Position numbers and translations under genes: made by a program. A stretch of DNA of 37,723 nucleotides from a virus, in IMG/VR virus record IMGVR_UViG_3300044637_000937, positions 1-37,723 of that record. One strand, 5' to 3'. A model generated the notes under the pieces. That model saw nothing but the letters and a program-made list of their open reading frames with translations. It had not been told where the DNA came from and did no database searches. Below are positions 20,516 through 29,415 of the stretch, piece by piece (position 1 is the first letter of the stretch; each line of letters opens with the position of its first letter).

Positions 20516-22030
20516 TTAGGCCCAATTTACATGCCCGGTGACATCGCCTAGGGCGACCCCGGTTGCGGTATTGTCAGTCAGCCCTCGACCAGACGTGACT
20601 GCAATTTGAATACCCGTTGAAAAACCAACGCCAGCCGAGTAGCTAATTGTCTTTGTTTGATTGGGTTCTAGGCAAACTTCAAATAGAGCTGCCGTGGTGC
20701 CCATAGTTACGGTCGTGGCATTGTAGAACTTGACATAACGACGCGACGCCGCCGCGTTGTGAAGATCATAGCCAGCTAATCGACCCGCCGCACCTTTGAT
20801 AGACTGGCCAGCCGGAACGAGTGGAGAGAGCACAGGAGACGCTGACGCCGCGCCTGTCGCATTGCCCCGATATTGGACTCCAACGTCACCAGCTAGAACT
20901 GCGCTGGCGACAAGGGTGGCATTAACCGATTGGGCAGATTGAAACACAATCGGTTGGGCAGATTGAAACACAATCGGCAATGGATTGTTTGTGCCTTGAG
21001 GCCGAACACCGCCGATAAAGACTTCTTGATTTGGATAGTCCTCGACGGACACGTGGCCAAGCGTCCAAGTTGTGCTTGAGGCGGGAGCCGTGGTGCCGTT
21101 GAATGACCACAAAAACACGAAAAGCGGAACGTTCGGGTCTGGAATGTTTTCGTCGCGGAACGCACGCAGGGACAGGCTTGGCGCAGTCGAAGTTGCCCGC
21201 AACTTATCGCCAAGCCATGCTTCGCGGCCTGTCAGTGCGCTCATGAGAACGACGCCCGGAGAAGCCGTGGTATTGATAGTCGCTACCGTATCGCCAGCCG
21301 TCCAGCCATTGCGCTGAACGTCCCAGCTGACGTTTGTGACAGTGGTGCCAGCGAACAGGTTGCGCAGATAGTTGCGACCAAAAAGGGTCAAGGAGCCCGA
21401 GCCAGATGCAGGCCAGCCTGCGACGGTAAAGGTAATATTGTTAGCATCAGGGATAGACGCAATGGCATAGCGCCCCGGAACACCAGCCGCGCCCGTGATG
21501 CCACCCATCAGAATAAACTGCCCGACCATCTGTGTGACATGGAACCCGTGCGCGGGAACATTGACCGTGACAGAGGTTGCGCTGTTGATCGTGTAGGCTA
21601 GCCCCTCACCAATCAAATCGGCCAAAAGCAAAGCAAAGTTGTTATTGACGATCCGATTTGAGAGAATATGCGACGAACGAAGCCGCATAGAGCCCGTGTA
21701 AGACCGCACCGAACGTGCCAAAAACTCAGCTCTGGCCGATGTGCCAGCCACAATATTGAGGGCCCCAGCGGCTTGGTTATAGGTCACGCCAGTGCCGACG
21801 ATGGGCGCATTGAAAAACACGTCCAAGACAGACGAACCAACAGCCGAGAAGCCAGCGGCGTCGATCAATTGCGTGGCGGCGGCAGGAAGCGGGTTTGTTG
21901 CTGCGATGTCTTCGCCAACCGCGTCAGTCAGCATTCCGGCACCGATAAAGCCTTGAGCAACATTGATGCCCGCGATATTGTCAGTCCCGACGCCTGTGTT
22001 GGCCTTGGCTTGCAAACTACTTGTTGGCAT
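20516..22030 (-). CDS. Large tail/adhesin protein of unknown family (504 aa)
   Basis: AAGGGG ribosome site. The protein is almost wholly beta, rich in Ala/Thr/Gly/Val. A recognisable inner block is LAYTINSATSVTVNVPAHGFHVTQMVGQFILMGG...ITFTVAG, a virion domain seen in other phage tail proteins. A tandem PIVFQSAQ-PIVFQSAQ lies around residues 352-367, from an exact 24-bp duplication. The C-terminal part (about 405-495) looks like a jelly-roll decoration domain. It is in the gp4-gp10 insertion and is probably surface-exposed. Confidence 0.6.
   Translation of the reverse strand: MPTSSLQAKANTGVGTDNIAGINVAQGFIGAGMLTDAVGEDIAATNPLPAAATQLIDAAGFSAVGSSVLDVFFNAPIVGTGVTYNQAAGALNIVAGTSARAEFLARSVRSYTGSMRLRSSHILSNRIVNNNFALLLADLIGEGLAYTINSATSVTVNVPAHGFHVTQMVGQFILMGGITGAAGVPGRYAIASIPDANNITFTVAGWPASGSGSLTLFGRNYLRNLFAGTTVTNVSWDVQRNGWTAGDTVATINTTASPGVVLMSALTGREAWLGDKLRATSTAPSLSLRAFRDENIPDPNVPLFVFLWSFNGTTAPASSTTWTLGHVSVEDYPNQEVFIGGVRPQGTNNPLPIVFQSAQPIVFQSAQSVNATLVASAVLAGDVGVQYRGNATGAASASPVLSPLVPAGQSIKGAAGRLAGYDLHNAAASRRYVKFYNATTVTMGTTAALFEVCLEPNQTKTISYSAGVGFSTGIQIAVTSGRGLTDNTATGVALGDVTGHVNWA
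20930..20977 (-). repeat. Exact 24-bp tandem duplication
   Basis: Two adjacent identical 24-bp units, 20930-20953 and 20954-20977, encode PIVFQSAQ twice. The perfect identity suggests a recent in-frame slippage event in the adhesin gene. Confidence 0.95.
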
Positions 22031-22358
22031 TGTTTACCCCTTCCAGTCTATAACCAACACCGTGGCAGTTGGTGATCTTGATGCCATGTTTGGCGAGTTT
22101 TTTCAGAACTTTGACCAAGATGACGGACAAATAAGACTTGCTGCCAAACTCGTCTAAAAGGTCCATCCGTGAGACGATGGATTGCGCTTTCAGCATCTTG
22201 AACAGGTCAGTTTGCCGACCGCTTAGCCCGTAGTTGAACGCCTCTTGATCGGCGTCGTCTGTGGCCTGATAGTCAGACCGCGCCAGCAAATCTTCGATCT
22301 TCGCCTCTAGCTTGGCGATGACCTCATGACAGCGTGGAAGGGTTTGAGGGTAGGTCAT
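22017..22358 (-). CDS. OmpR-type winged-helix-like protein inside the tail operon (113 aa)
   Basis: ATG 22358 overlaps the SGNH gene stop (ATGA). The N-terminus is a coiled coil (CHEVIAKLEAKIEDLLAR). The C-terminal GRQTDLFKMLKAQSIVSRMDLLDEF...VILVKVLKKLAKHGIKITNCHGVGYRLEG ends in the hallmark of OmpR-family winged helices (helix, then Ile-x-x-x-x-Gly-Val-Gly-Tyr-Arg-Leu). There is no receiver domain. A DNA-binding protein between two tail genes is unexpected; a late-gene regulator is one reading. Confidence 0.65.
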   Translation of the reverse strand: MTYPQTLPRCHEVIAKLEAKIEDLLARSDYQATDDADQEAFNYGLSGRQTDLFKMLKAQSIVSRMDLLDEFGSKSYLSVILVKVLKKLAKHGIKITNCHGVGYRLEGVNNANK

Positions 22359-24292
22359 CACGCCGTCCTCGTGTTCCAGAGATAGAACACCTCGCCATAC
22401 CAAATCTCAGTGATGTGGTCGGTCGCGGAACTTCCACTTGTCGTGTGGCGAATTTGAATGGTGTCGCCATTGTTTACCATGCGCGTTGCATTGCTGAAGG
22501 CCCCGCCGTTCACGCTGAATTGAGGCGTGTTCGTGCTGTTCAGGATCACGCGGAAGGCGCAATTTGTTGGAAGGCCAGAGACCGTGATGGTGTTCGAGGT
22601 AATTACACTGCTGGTTGCAACACCTGTTTGATTGACGAAGGCGGGAGCATCTGGCCGGACATCTTCGATGCCCCATCGCTCACGAATCCAGCGGTCAATC
22701 CGCTTTAAGTCAACGTGGTTTAGAGAGCCGCCAAAAATCACCAACTCACCGAACGGACCTTCGGACTGGTAGCCGTTATTAAATCCGCGCCCAAGTTGCA
22801 TGGCTGAAACAGCGGTTGCCGATAGCGTGCCTGTTTGGGAAAGGTTTTTAGCGCCGTTCACCATAGCCCAGCGAGTAGGCCACGAACCGACAAAACTCAT
22901 TGTTTTAGTTAACGGCGTTGGGAAGTTACCGCCGCCACCCGATTGCCCTTGAATTTGAAGACCGCTTCCTTGAGCAGTAATGCCGAGAAGATCAGTCGTC
23001 GTGCCGTTGCTTGACAGGTCAAAATAACTTTCATTGCCACCACCAACAGGTGTCGCTAGCGCCACGGTTACGGCTTGTGTCGGCATTCCGCTTAAGCCAG
23101 TCGCCGTTAAACGTTGGGCGCTTGCACCTGCGATATTGATGCCGCGCCGAGAGTTTGGACCGATAGTGATGGCCGTTGGTCTTTGGCCTGCTGTTGATTG
23201 CGTCACGTTGCGACTATTACCGCTTTTATCGTTCCACCGCCCAATAGGGTCGCCACCGCCAACCGCGACTGTGCCAGCGGTATCTTGGAACTGCGTCGTA
23301 TGGTCTTGGCCATCAAACCAAACGGCAACAGGCGCGCTTCTGCGTGATGCAATCAAACTAGGCGTCCAACGCTCGGGATAGATAATGTCGTAGACTTCTT
23401 CTGCGATTTGCTCATGACCCAAGATCGTAGGGTGAATAAAGTCTGGATACCAAGTGGTATTGGTCTGTTGACCTTGCCAACCAATATCAAAGTTCTCTTG
23501 AAGCGCGACAAACTTGCAGCCGCGAGAAGTACACAGTGCTTGCAGAAGTGAGTTGTAAGTCGCCCGATTGATTTCGTTGTAGGATTCACGCGGGAGCATA
23601 GCCAAGATGTAGATATTGGCAGGCGAAAACCCTGCGCGTATTCGCGCCGACACATAGGCGTCTGCATCATCCGCCTCTTGAGCAGGTGTGCGGCTGTTAA
23701 GTGTAAGACCATTAGTTCCCGCAAAGACTGCCAAGATTGCAGTCGGGCTCGCCATCGGGTCAATGTTTACCGCAGCGTCTTGGCCAAGCGTTAAAATGTT
23801 ACCGGACGATGGCCAAGCATAATTCCAAGAGTGGCCGCTAGTGCCGCGTTGCGTCAAATTAACCGTGCGCAACTGGCGCGCGGCAATAATCTGCTGAAGA
23901 ATGCTCGACCAGTTTTTAGTCGGGTCCGCCGTTGGATGCGCGCTTGAGGTGATGCTGTCGCCATGCGTGATGAGACGAATTGGGTCATTATTTGAGCCGG
24001 GAAAATCCCCAGCATTAGCCCCAATCCCGACAAATGCCGAGCCAGTCAGGTTCAGAAGAGATCCAGTCGATGACGCACGAAGTACGCGGGTCATCGTCGT
24101 GCCAGACGCGCCAATGACACCCGTGCCGACTTCGCGCTTGGTGCCGTCTTGGATGAGGTAGGACACGACAGAACCGTCAGCAATCCCAGCGCCTGCGACC
24201 GTGCGGAAGTCGGTCACGGCAGCGCCTAGAGTCACCGTGCCCGTGCCTGTGGTGGCTGTGGATTGCTGGACTAGATCGGCAAGAACCGTCAT
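22358..24292 (-). CDS. Tail protein with SGNH/GDSL esterase and lectin-like domains (644 aa)
   Basis: Residues 1-95 form a phage attachment domain ([17 protein letters not shown]...[10 protein letters not shown] type). Residues about 105-305 are an SGNH hydrolase: block [10 protein letters not shown] with nucleophile Ser113, block II around Gly150, block III AGTNG with Asn194, and block V DFIHP giving Asp284 and His287. Residues about 320-540 resemble a concanavalin/LamG-type domain ([16 protein letters not shown]...[10 protein letters not shown], ending [15 protein letters not shown]). A beta domain closes the chain. It probably deacetylates or de-esterifies surface polysaccharide during adsorption. 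Confidence 0.85.
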   Translation of the reverse strand: MTVLADLVQQSTATTGTGTVTLGAAVTDFRTVAGAGIADGSVVSYLIQDGTKREVGTGVIGASGTTMTRVLRASSTGSLLNLTGSAFVGIGANAGDFPGSNNDPIRLITHGDSITSSAHPTADPTKNWSSILQQIIAARQLRTVNLTQRGTSGHSWNYAWPSSGNILTLGQDAAVNIDPMASPTAILAVFAGTNGLTLNSRTPAQEADDADAYVSARIRAGFSPANIYILAMLPRESYNEINRATYNSLLQALCTSRGCKFVALQENFDIGWQGQQTNTTWYPDFIHPTILGHEQIAEEVYDIIYPERWTPSLIASRRSAPVAVWFDGQDHTTQFQDTAGTVAVGGGDPIGRWNDKSGNSRNVTQSTAGQRPTAITIGPNSRRGINIAGASAQRLTATGLSGMPTQAVTVALATPVGGGNESYFDLSSNGTTTDLLGITAQGSGLQIQGQSGGGGNFPTPLTKTMSFVGSWPTRWAMVNGAKNLSQTGTLSATAVSAMQLGRGFNNGYQSEGPFGELVIFGGSLNHVDLKRIDRWIRERWGIEDVRPDAPAFVNQTGVATSSVITSNTITVSGLPTNCAFRVILNSTNTPQFSVNGGAFSNATRMVNNGDTIQIRHTTSGSSATDHITEIWYGEVFYLWNTRTA

Positions 24293-24295
24293 GAA

Positions 24296-24742
24296 TTAGT
24301 CCTCAGTGCCCGATAGCGTCGAGATTTGAGGCGTCACGCCCGAAGAAATGGCGATGGAGGCAGACAGAGCGCCGCGATAAAGCAACACACCAGCGCCAGA
24401 AGATGCTGTGCCAATGCCGAAGTGGGTCGCCGTTGAAGAACCAGCCGTGCAAGCGCCGAAGCTTGTCGGGTTGGTGCCGAATGAAACGGTATTGCCTGAA
24501 ACGGTAAAGCCACCCGCACCAGATGCGCGGTTGATACCTACGCGAGCGTAACCCGTATAGGAGACTTCAGATGTGTTTTGTGCGCCAGCTTCGCCGGGGT
24601 CTGCCGTGTGCAAAGACACAAAGAATTGACCCGCCGTTGTTGATCCGCGTAGGCCAGTCGCGTCGCCGATGTTGGCGGCGTTCGCGTTCTGGAAAAGAAG
24701 CTGTAGAAACAGCGTTTCAAAGGCGTCAGTTTTAGCGGTCAT
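24296..24742 (-). CDS. Conserved-type virion protein (148 aa)
   Basis: GGAG about ten bases upstream. The segment FLQLLFQNANAANIGDATGL...FFVSLHTADPGEAGAQNTSEVSYTGYARVGINR is a well-known phage pattern (Val-Ser-Leu-His-Thr-Ala-Asp-Pro-Gly, then TSEVSYTGYAR) found in tail-associated proteins of many alphaproteobacterial and other phages. Its exact role is not established. It opens the adhesin block directly after the gp4-like gene and precedes the SGNH tail protein by four bases. Confidence 0.7.
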   Translation of the reverse strand: MTAKTDAFETLFLQLLFQNANAANIGDATGLRGSTTAGQFFVSLHTADPGEAGAQNTSEVSYTGYARVGINRASGAGGFTVSGNTVSFGTNPTSFGACTAGSSTATHFGIGTASSGAGVLLYRGALSASIAISSGVTPQISTLSGTED

Positions 24743-24766
24743 TTGACTTCACTCCGTAAAGTTGGA

Positions 24767-25363
24767 TTAGGAAAGCGCGCTCTGCCAATTGTTCCAGTAG
24801 GACCAGAGCGCGGGGTCCATGTCGCCAGTCATGACAGGGGCAAAACGTGCGTTTATTGCACGCTCTGCAATGTCTTTGGCGTTTGCGATTTCTTGGGTAA
24901 TCGGTGCGCCGAACTTGCGCGCGACACGATAAGCCAGCATGTCGGCTAGTGGCTGATTGCACTCAGGCCCAAGCGGGCTTTCGGTGCTTGCCGTGATATT
25001 CTCAACCACCAGCCAGACGGCCTTGGAGTTGATATAAACGTAGAGGTAAGTGTTGCCGCCTGAAGTGACCGCGACCCTATCGCCATTGCGAGGCTGTAAA
25101 CCATCGCTTGTCAGTGCGGGAAGGTTGAGCGACAAAAAGCCAGAACCGGCCCATAAAATCCGCTCATTCATCTTCGGGGTATATGGCGAGACTGTCACCA
25201 CAACATCATCAAGCCCGCCACCAATGCCGAAGCCTGGAAGCGCCTTGATCATGCTTTTCAGTGACGTCAGACAGGTTGCTTGATCGGATGCAGACACGAC
25301 TTCACCAGCTGCTAGAACGCCGATTTGCTCTAACGCTTCCGCGATGATTTCAGTGACAGTCAT
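24767..25363 (-). CDS. P22 gp4-like head-completion / DNA stabilisation adaptor (198 aa)
   Basis: The N-terminus TVTEIIAEALEQIGVLAAGEVVSASDQATCLTSLKSMIKALPG is the helical opening of the gp4/head-closure adaptor family. A beta hairpin (RVAVTSGGNTYLYVYINSK) and C-terminal helices (LADMLAYRVARKFGAPI) follow. Gp4 binds below the portal ring and prepares the vertex for gp10. Length 198 against 166 in P22. Located directly after the coat gene, as in P22. GGGGG precedes the ATG. Confidence 0.78.
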   Translation of the reverse strand: MTVTEIIAEALEQIGVLAAGEVVSASDQATCLTSLKSMIKALPGFGIGGGLDDVVVTVSPYTPKMNERILWAGSGFLSLNLPALTSDGLQPRNGDRVAVTSGGNTYLYVYINSKAVWLVVENITASTESPLGPECNQPLADMLAYRVARKFGAPITQEIANAKDIAERAINARFAPVMTGDMDPALWSYWNNWQSALS

Positions 25364-25375
25364 GACGCCCCCAAC

Positions 25376-25407
25376 ACAAAAGAAGGGGCGAGGCCGAAGC
25401 CCCGCCC
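25376..25407 (-). terminator. UUCG-loop terminator after the coat gene
   Basis: On the leftward strand GGGCGGGGC-TTCG-GCCTCGCCC (25407-25386) forms a nine-pair stem with one G-U pair, followed by CTTCTTTTGTG. It sits in the 51-bp gap after the coat gene and probably stops part of the transcription, giving coat excess over tail proteins. Confidence 0.75.
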
Positions 25408-25414
25408 ATCCAAT

Positions 25415-26617
25415 TTACAAGCCAGCGATGCGGCAGGCAGTTTGAGGACGCAGCGCGCCCCAAGCAGCCAGAACGTCAATACGGCAAGGGAAGTTGTCCG
25501 TGTTGATGTCATACTGGCGAACCATCCGCATGGAGATGCCGTCAAAGACTTGGCGCGAGGCGAAGTCTACACCCTTTGGCAACACCAAGTCGGCAGTCGC
25601 AAAGGTGAAGGCGTCCTTGTGGTAGGCAAGCGACATGCCGTAGCCAGTCGAGATCGTGCCAGCCACCGCAATGGTGTTGGTCGATACCGGCAGAGCCGAG
25701 ACGTTTTGACGCGATGCGTTGACAGCAGTTGCAGCCAATGGCCCCCAAAGAGCAGGGGTAAAGGAAATGCTACCTGCACCACCAGCATAAGCAGTGGTGA
25801 CGGTGAACTGTTGCAAGACGCCAGTGCTGACCTTGGTTTCAGGATGCACCGAGAACACGCCCTGAATGGTGAACACGTCACCAGCAACAAGCGTTCCGGT
25901 GCCGGTGCCGACTGCAATCGAAGTTGCGCCGTTGGCTGGGTTAGCAGTCAAGACGTAGGCCGCAGTTGCAGCGCCGCGAGCGCGACGTGCCATCACGGTG
26001 CTTTCATAGAAGTCAAAGCCAGCCGTGCGGCCAGTCATGCCTTCTTTGTATTGCTTCGCAATAGTGGTGCTGTCTTGGAACAGACCCTTGGTTGCGTCGA
26101 TGATGTCAACGTTAGCTTGGGTGTTCAGCATGATCGAACGATCAGCCATTGGAGCCAAGTTGTCGTTCATCAACTTACGAGCCTGCAACACTTGGGCGAA
26201 GGTGTTAGCCGCGCCGTGGCCGTTGACTTGGTTGTAGGTCGACTGAACGGCAGTGTTCAGCACTTCCGCGTCAATGTTAGCTGCCAAGTTAGCCATCGCC
26301 GGACGGATCACACGGGCCGAGAAGTCATCAAGCGACAAGGTGAGGTCTTGAGCGGTGAACTCCAAACCAACTTGGAACTGTGGTTGAACCGACAAGGTGG
26401 TCGATTGTTCGAGGTAGTCTTGCTTTACCAAGGTCGCACCGCGTGAGGTCACGAACTGGGCAGGCAAACGAACGCGCAAGGAAGAACCAATCTTGGCACC
26501 TTCTTGGGCAAAAGAGTTGTCATATTGCTTGTTGATCGAACCAACAAACACGGCTTCTTGGTGAAGGACGCGCAGGGCTTCCTTGGTGATGACGTCAGAC
26601 GTCAAGGGAGTGGACAT
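25415..26617 (-). CDS. Major capsid protein, P22 gp5-like
   Basis: 400 residues (P22 gp5 has 430). The opening TSDVITKEALRVLHQEAVFVGSINKQYD, then KIGSSLRVRLPAQFVTSRGAT and VQPQFQVGLEFTAQDLTLSLDDFSARVIRPAMANLAANIDAEV, is the diagnostic N-arm and E-loop region of P22-type coat proteins with the HK97 fold. A beta insertion (about 225-290, ATSIAVGTGTGTLVAGDVFTI) corresponds to the I-domain position. It sits after the scaffold, as in P22, and before a terminator. Forms the procapsid and mature shell. Confidence 0.9.
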   Translation of the reverse strand: MSTPLTSDVITKEALRVLHQEAVFVGSINKQYDNSFAQEGAKIGSSLRVRLPAQFVTSRGATLVKQDYLEQSTTLSVQPQFQVGLEFTAQDLTLSLDDFSARVIRPAMANLAANIDAEVLNTAVQSTYNQVNGHGAANTFAQVLQARKLMNDNLAPMADRSIMLNTQANVDIIDATKGLFQDSTTIAKQYKEGMTGRTAGFDFYESTVMARRARGAATAAYVLTANPANGATSIAVGTGTGTLVAGDVFTIQGVFSVHPETKVSTGVLQQFTVTTAYAGGAGSISFTPALWGPLAATAVNASRQNVSALPVSTNTIAVAGTISTGYGMSLAYHKDAFTFATADLVLPKGVDFASRQVFDGISMRMVRQYDINTDNFPCRIDVLAAWGALRPQTACRIAGL

Positions 26618-26676
26618 AACAAAGATCCTTCTAAGGGATGGTCGCCGCCTTCAGGCGGGGAGTGGGGTTAAGCGGA

Positions 26677-27399
26677 CTAGGCCCGCTGATTTCGCCAAGC
26701 GACATATTCAGCCATCGACATGTTGTCAGGCGAGGGAGCAGCAGCCCCTTTGCCTGCCAGCCTTTGAACGGGCGCTGGCGCGCTTGTCATTCGTTTGGGT
26801 GCTGGAGTAGTCGATGCGGCTGTTATGAGCGCCAGTGCTTGTTTATGTGGCGGCAATTGGGCAATGCGAGCCGCCTCGCTTTGATTTCGTGCCAGCCATG
26901 TTGCGATTTGAGCGCCAGCTTCATGCTCAAGCATGATGTCGGCCATCTCTGTGGTAATCGGCGCATAAGGGCTGTTCAGGAACTCTTGCGTTTCAGGATC
27001 TGAAACGGATGCCTTAAACTTGGCAGCCTTTTCACCAATTGCCTGTTGTTGTTGCTCTTGCCGCAATAACTCTTTGGCCTGTTCTAACAGGCTTTGGGGG
27101 CTAAGCGGTTGAGCAATTTCAGGCTCTTGGTAATAGGCTTGATCGTCATAGACGGGTTCAGGGGCCGAGATTGTTCGCATGGCGACTTCCCGCCAGTGGT
27201 CACGTTCTCTTTCGGCATTGCGCCAGTTACCCGTTAATTCGTCTATGCGTTTTTGCACGCCGCGTGGCTTACGAGGTTCATCGGCCTCTTGCTCGTCGGC
27301 TTGCGCGTCCTGTTCTACCTGTTCTGTTTCAGTGCTTTCAACCACTTCCACAGGGGCTTCGGATTGGACGATCTCCGTCGGGGTAATGTCTTCAGACAT
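26677..27399 (-). CDS. Scaffolding protein, P22 gp8-like
   Basis: 240 residues (P22 gp8 has 303). The N-terminal 45 residues are highly acidic (IVQSEAPVEVVESTETEQVEQDAQADEQEADE). Long helices rich in Glu/Gln follow (RIDELTGNWRNAERERDHW; LLEQAKELLRQEQQQQAIG), then a basic C-terminal part (PAPKRMTSAPAPVQRLAGKG...MAEYVAWRNQRA), as in scaffolds that bind coat through a basic C-terminal helix-turn-helix. Position between portal and coat confirms the call. Expected to leave the shell before packaging. Confidence 0.8.
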   Translation of the reverse strand: MSEDITPTEIVQSEAPVEVVESTETEQVEQDAQADEQEADEPRKPRGVQKRIDELTGNWRNAERERDHWREVAMRTISAPEPVYDDQAYYQEPEIAQPLSPQSLLEQAKELLRQEQQQQAIGEKAAKFKASVSDPETQEFLNSPYAPITTEMADIMLEHEAGAQIATWLARNQSEAARIAQLPPHKQALALITAASTTPAPKRMTSAPAPVQRLAGKGAAAPSPDNMSMAEYVAWRNQRA

Positions 27400-27459
27400 T
27401 GATGCGACCTTGTCGATTAAACGCTACTGACGCGAGCGTGACGGCCTAGTGTGCGACGG

Positions 27460-29415
27460 TCAGAAGTCTGACTGCATCGGCATGGGTTGCCCTGGCATAG
27501 GTCCCATGTTCATGCCCATTTGCTGTTGAAGCAGTTGTGTCTCAACTTGCGTCTTGCCAGCTTGGGCTTGATAGTTTTGCGCTTGTGCCATGTCCTTTGG
27601 ATTAGGCGGAGGCGGCGCTTGTTTCTGTTCGCCAGAGATGCCGCGCAATTCGTCGGCAATCTCTTTGGCGTCTGGCAGGTCCATGTTCTCGACCATGCGC
27701 GGAATAAGGATGGGTGCAGTTGCCGGCGCAGACTGGACGAACGATTGGAACGCCTCAGCAGCCATTTGACGCTGCGAGGTAAAGCTAGGACCAGTGACAC
27801 AGTGAACGTCATACTTGCCGCGCGTCAGGTCATATTGTGACCCGTCATTAACGCGGATGATCTTGCTTTCCATCTTCTTGCCAAGGATGCGGATTTGGCG
27901 GGGAACGTCATAAACCTTCGGGATCATATCGACCAAGATACGGCCAGTTTCTTCAATCGCCTGCAACAGGTTGTCCAAAAACACGTAAGTAGACACGTCG
28001 CCTTCCATCTGGCGTGCCATGATAGCTTTGCCTGATGTTTCGTTAGACTGTGCGCCTAGTGCGGCGTCAAAAATCCCCGTGGTTGACTTCAGATCGTCTT
28101 GTGCAAGGGCTGCTTCCTGCAACATTGCACCCTGCACTGGAGCAGGTTGTTGACGTTCTGGCTTGCCGGTGACTGGATCAGGATTGAAGAACAACACAGC
28201 CGGATTGCCTTGACCCGCTGCGCGCCACATTGCTTCGTGACCCTCAACGTTTTTCGGTGTCACCAGCCAAGGCGCTTTAGGTGCCAAGGCCAAAGCCTCG
28301 ACCGAGGCAGAGCGCCAATAGTTAATCATGCGCTGACTGTCTTTAGCGAAGTGGATCAGCGAACGGCGCACCCTCCTGTCACCAATGCGATATTCTTCAC
28401 CCCAGATTGGCACGATCGGGATGCGTGACCCTGCCCACTCTTGGGGCTCAGATAGCCACTCACCAGATGACATAATGCGGGACTTGACCACCTTGCGCTT
28501 GACGTCGCGCATCCGTGGTTCACCATCACGCCCACGCATGGGCATAGGAGGCGGTTCAAGTGCTTCTGGTGGTTCAGGCATGCTAGGAGCCTCGCCCTGC
28601 TCAGGCTGCTCTTGCTGCGCTTCCATGACCGCAGCTTGATAAACCTCGTTTAGAAGCTGCATATGCTCATTATAGGCATCGACCATCTTGTCATAGTCTT
28701 TGAGGTCAATGGTCTCGCCGTTCTCAAGCTGGACGATCTTGACCGACTTTTCCTCGACATACCAATACTCGGCAACCTGAACCTTATCGCCATTGATCCA
28801 GAACAGGGATGTGTTGACGTTCGTGGTCTTGTCGCCATCGATGCCGTAGGACTTGCCGGGATACTTGGCCTTAAACGCATCAAGCGTCATGGTTTCAATG
28901 ATGAAGGCAAACTTCCAATCAGAGCCTAGTGGATCCTTTGCATCAGGATCAGTCAGCACGCCGAGAGGGTTATCAATGCTTTCAATGCACAAATCTTGAT
29001 CAAACGTCTCATCGTCCGCGTAATCGGTGCAAACGCGCCAGAAGCCCATTCCGCAGCGCGCACTATCTTCGATGCCGCGGGAGTAAATCCGCTTAGCCTT
29101 GCTCTTGGCTTCGATAGAGCGGATCAAGCCTTCAATGACTTCAGCCGTGTCGATGTCGCCATCTTCGCCAGGCAGCACGTTAATCGCGGGAGGCTTCATG
29201 CGGATCTCGTTGGAGACCTGCCGGATAAACGTAGGAAGGCGGTTGATCGTGAGACATGGCCTGTTTTGGCGTGCCTGTTTAATATCTTCGGGCCATTGCT
29301 CACCTGCGACGAATTGCGCGTCGGACAGCGCAATCTCGCGATTTGACTTGTCAGCAATCATCGCCAAGTCAAACTGCTTGAGCGCAGTGGCGTGCTTGTC
29401 CTCTTTAGTCGCCAT
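27460..29415 (-). CDS. Portal protein, P22 gp1-like
   Basis: 651 residues (P22 gp1 has 725). The N-terminus DKSNREIALSDAQFVAGEQWPEDIK...NRPCLTINRLPTFIRQVSNEIRMKPPAINVLP is the P22-type portal pattern (Gln-Trp-Pro, RPCLTINR, Gln-Val-x-Asn-Glu). A clip/stem region follows, then EETGRILVDMIPKVYDVPRQIRI and a Gln/Met-rich C-terminus (QLLQQQMGMNMGPMPGQPMPMQ), shorter than the P22 barrel. Starts directly after the terL stop. Forms the dodecameric DNA channel. Confidence 0.88.
   Translation of the reverse strand: MATKEDKHATALKQFDLAMIADKSNREIALSDAQFVAGEQWPEDIKQARQNRPCLTINRLPTFIRQVSNEIRMKPPAINVLPGEDGDIDTAEVIEGLIRSIEAKSKAKRIYSRGIEDSARCGMGFWRVCTDYADDETFDQDLCIESIDNPLGVLTDPDAKDPLGSDWKFAFIIETMTLDAFKAKYPGKSYGIDGDKTTNVNTSLFWINGDKVQVAEYWYVEEKSVKIVQLENGETIDLKDYDKMVDAYNEHMQLLNEVYQAAVMEAQQEQPEQGEAPSMPEPPEALEPPPMPMRGRDGEPRMRDVKRKVVKSRIMSSGEWLSEPQEWAGSRIPIVPIWGEEYRIGDRRVRRSLIHFAKDSQRMINYWRSASVEALALAPKAPWLVTPKNVEGHEAMWRAAGQGNPAVLFFNPDPVTGKPERQQPAPVQGAMLQEAALAQDDLKSTTGIFDAALGAQSNETSGKAIMARQMEGDVSTYVFLDNLLQAIEETGRILVDMIPKVYDVPRQIRILGKKMESKIIRVNDGSQYDLTRGKYDVHCVTGPSFTSQRQMAAEAFQSFVQSAPATAPILIPRMVENMDLPDAKEIADELRGISGEQKQAPPPPNPKDMAQAQNYQAQAGKTQVETQLLQQQMGMNMGPMPGQPMPMQSDF

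Noticed and set aside
25442-26446. 334-codon plus-strand open frame opposite the coat gene
   Set aside because: It is antisense to a confidently identified capsid gene, has Arg/Ser/His/Val-rich shadow composition and no ribosome site or promoter.
26645-26658. CCGCC-TTCA-GGCGG hairpin between scaffold and coat
   Set aside because: Only five pairs and no T run, so it is not supported as a terminator; a translational role cannot be judged by eye.
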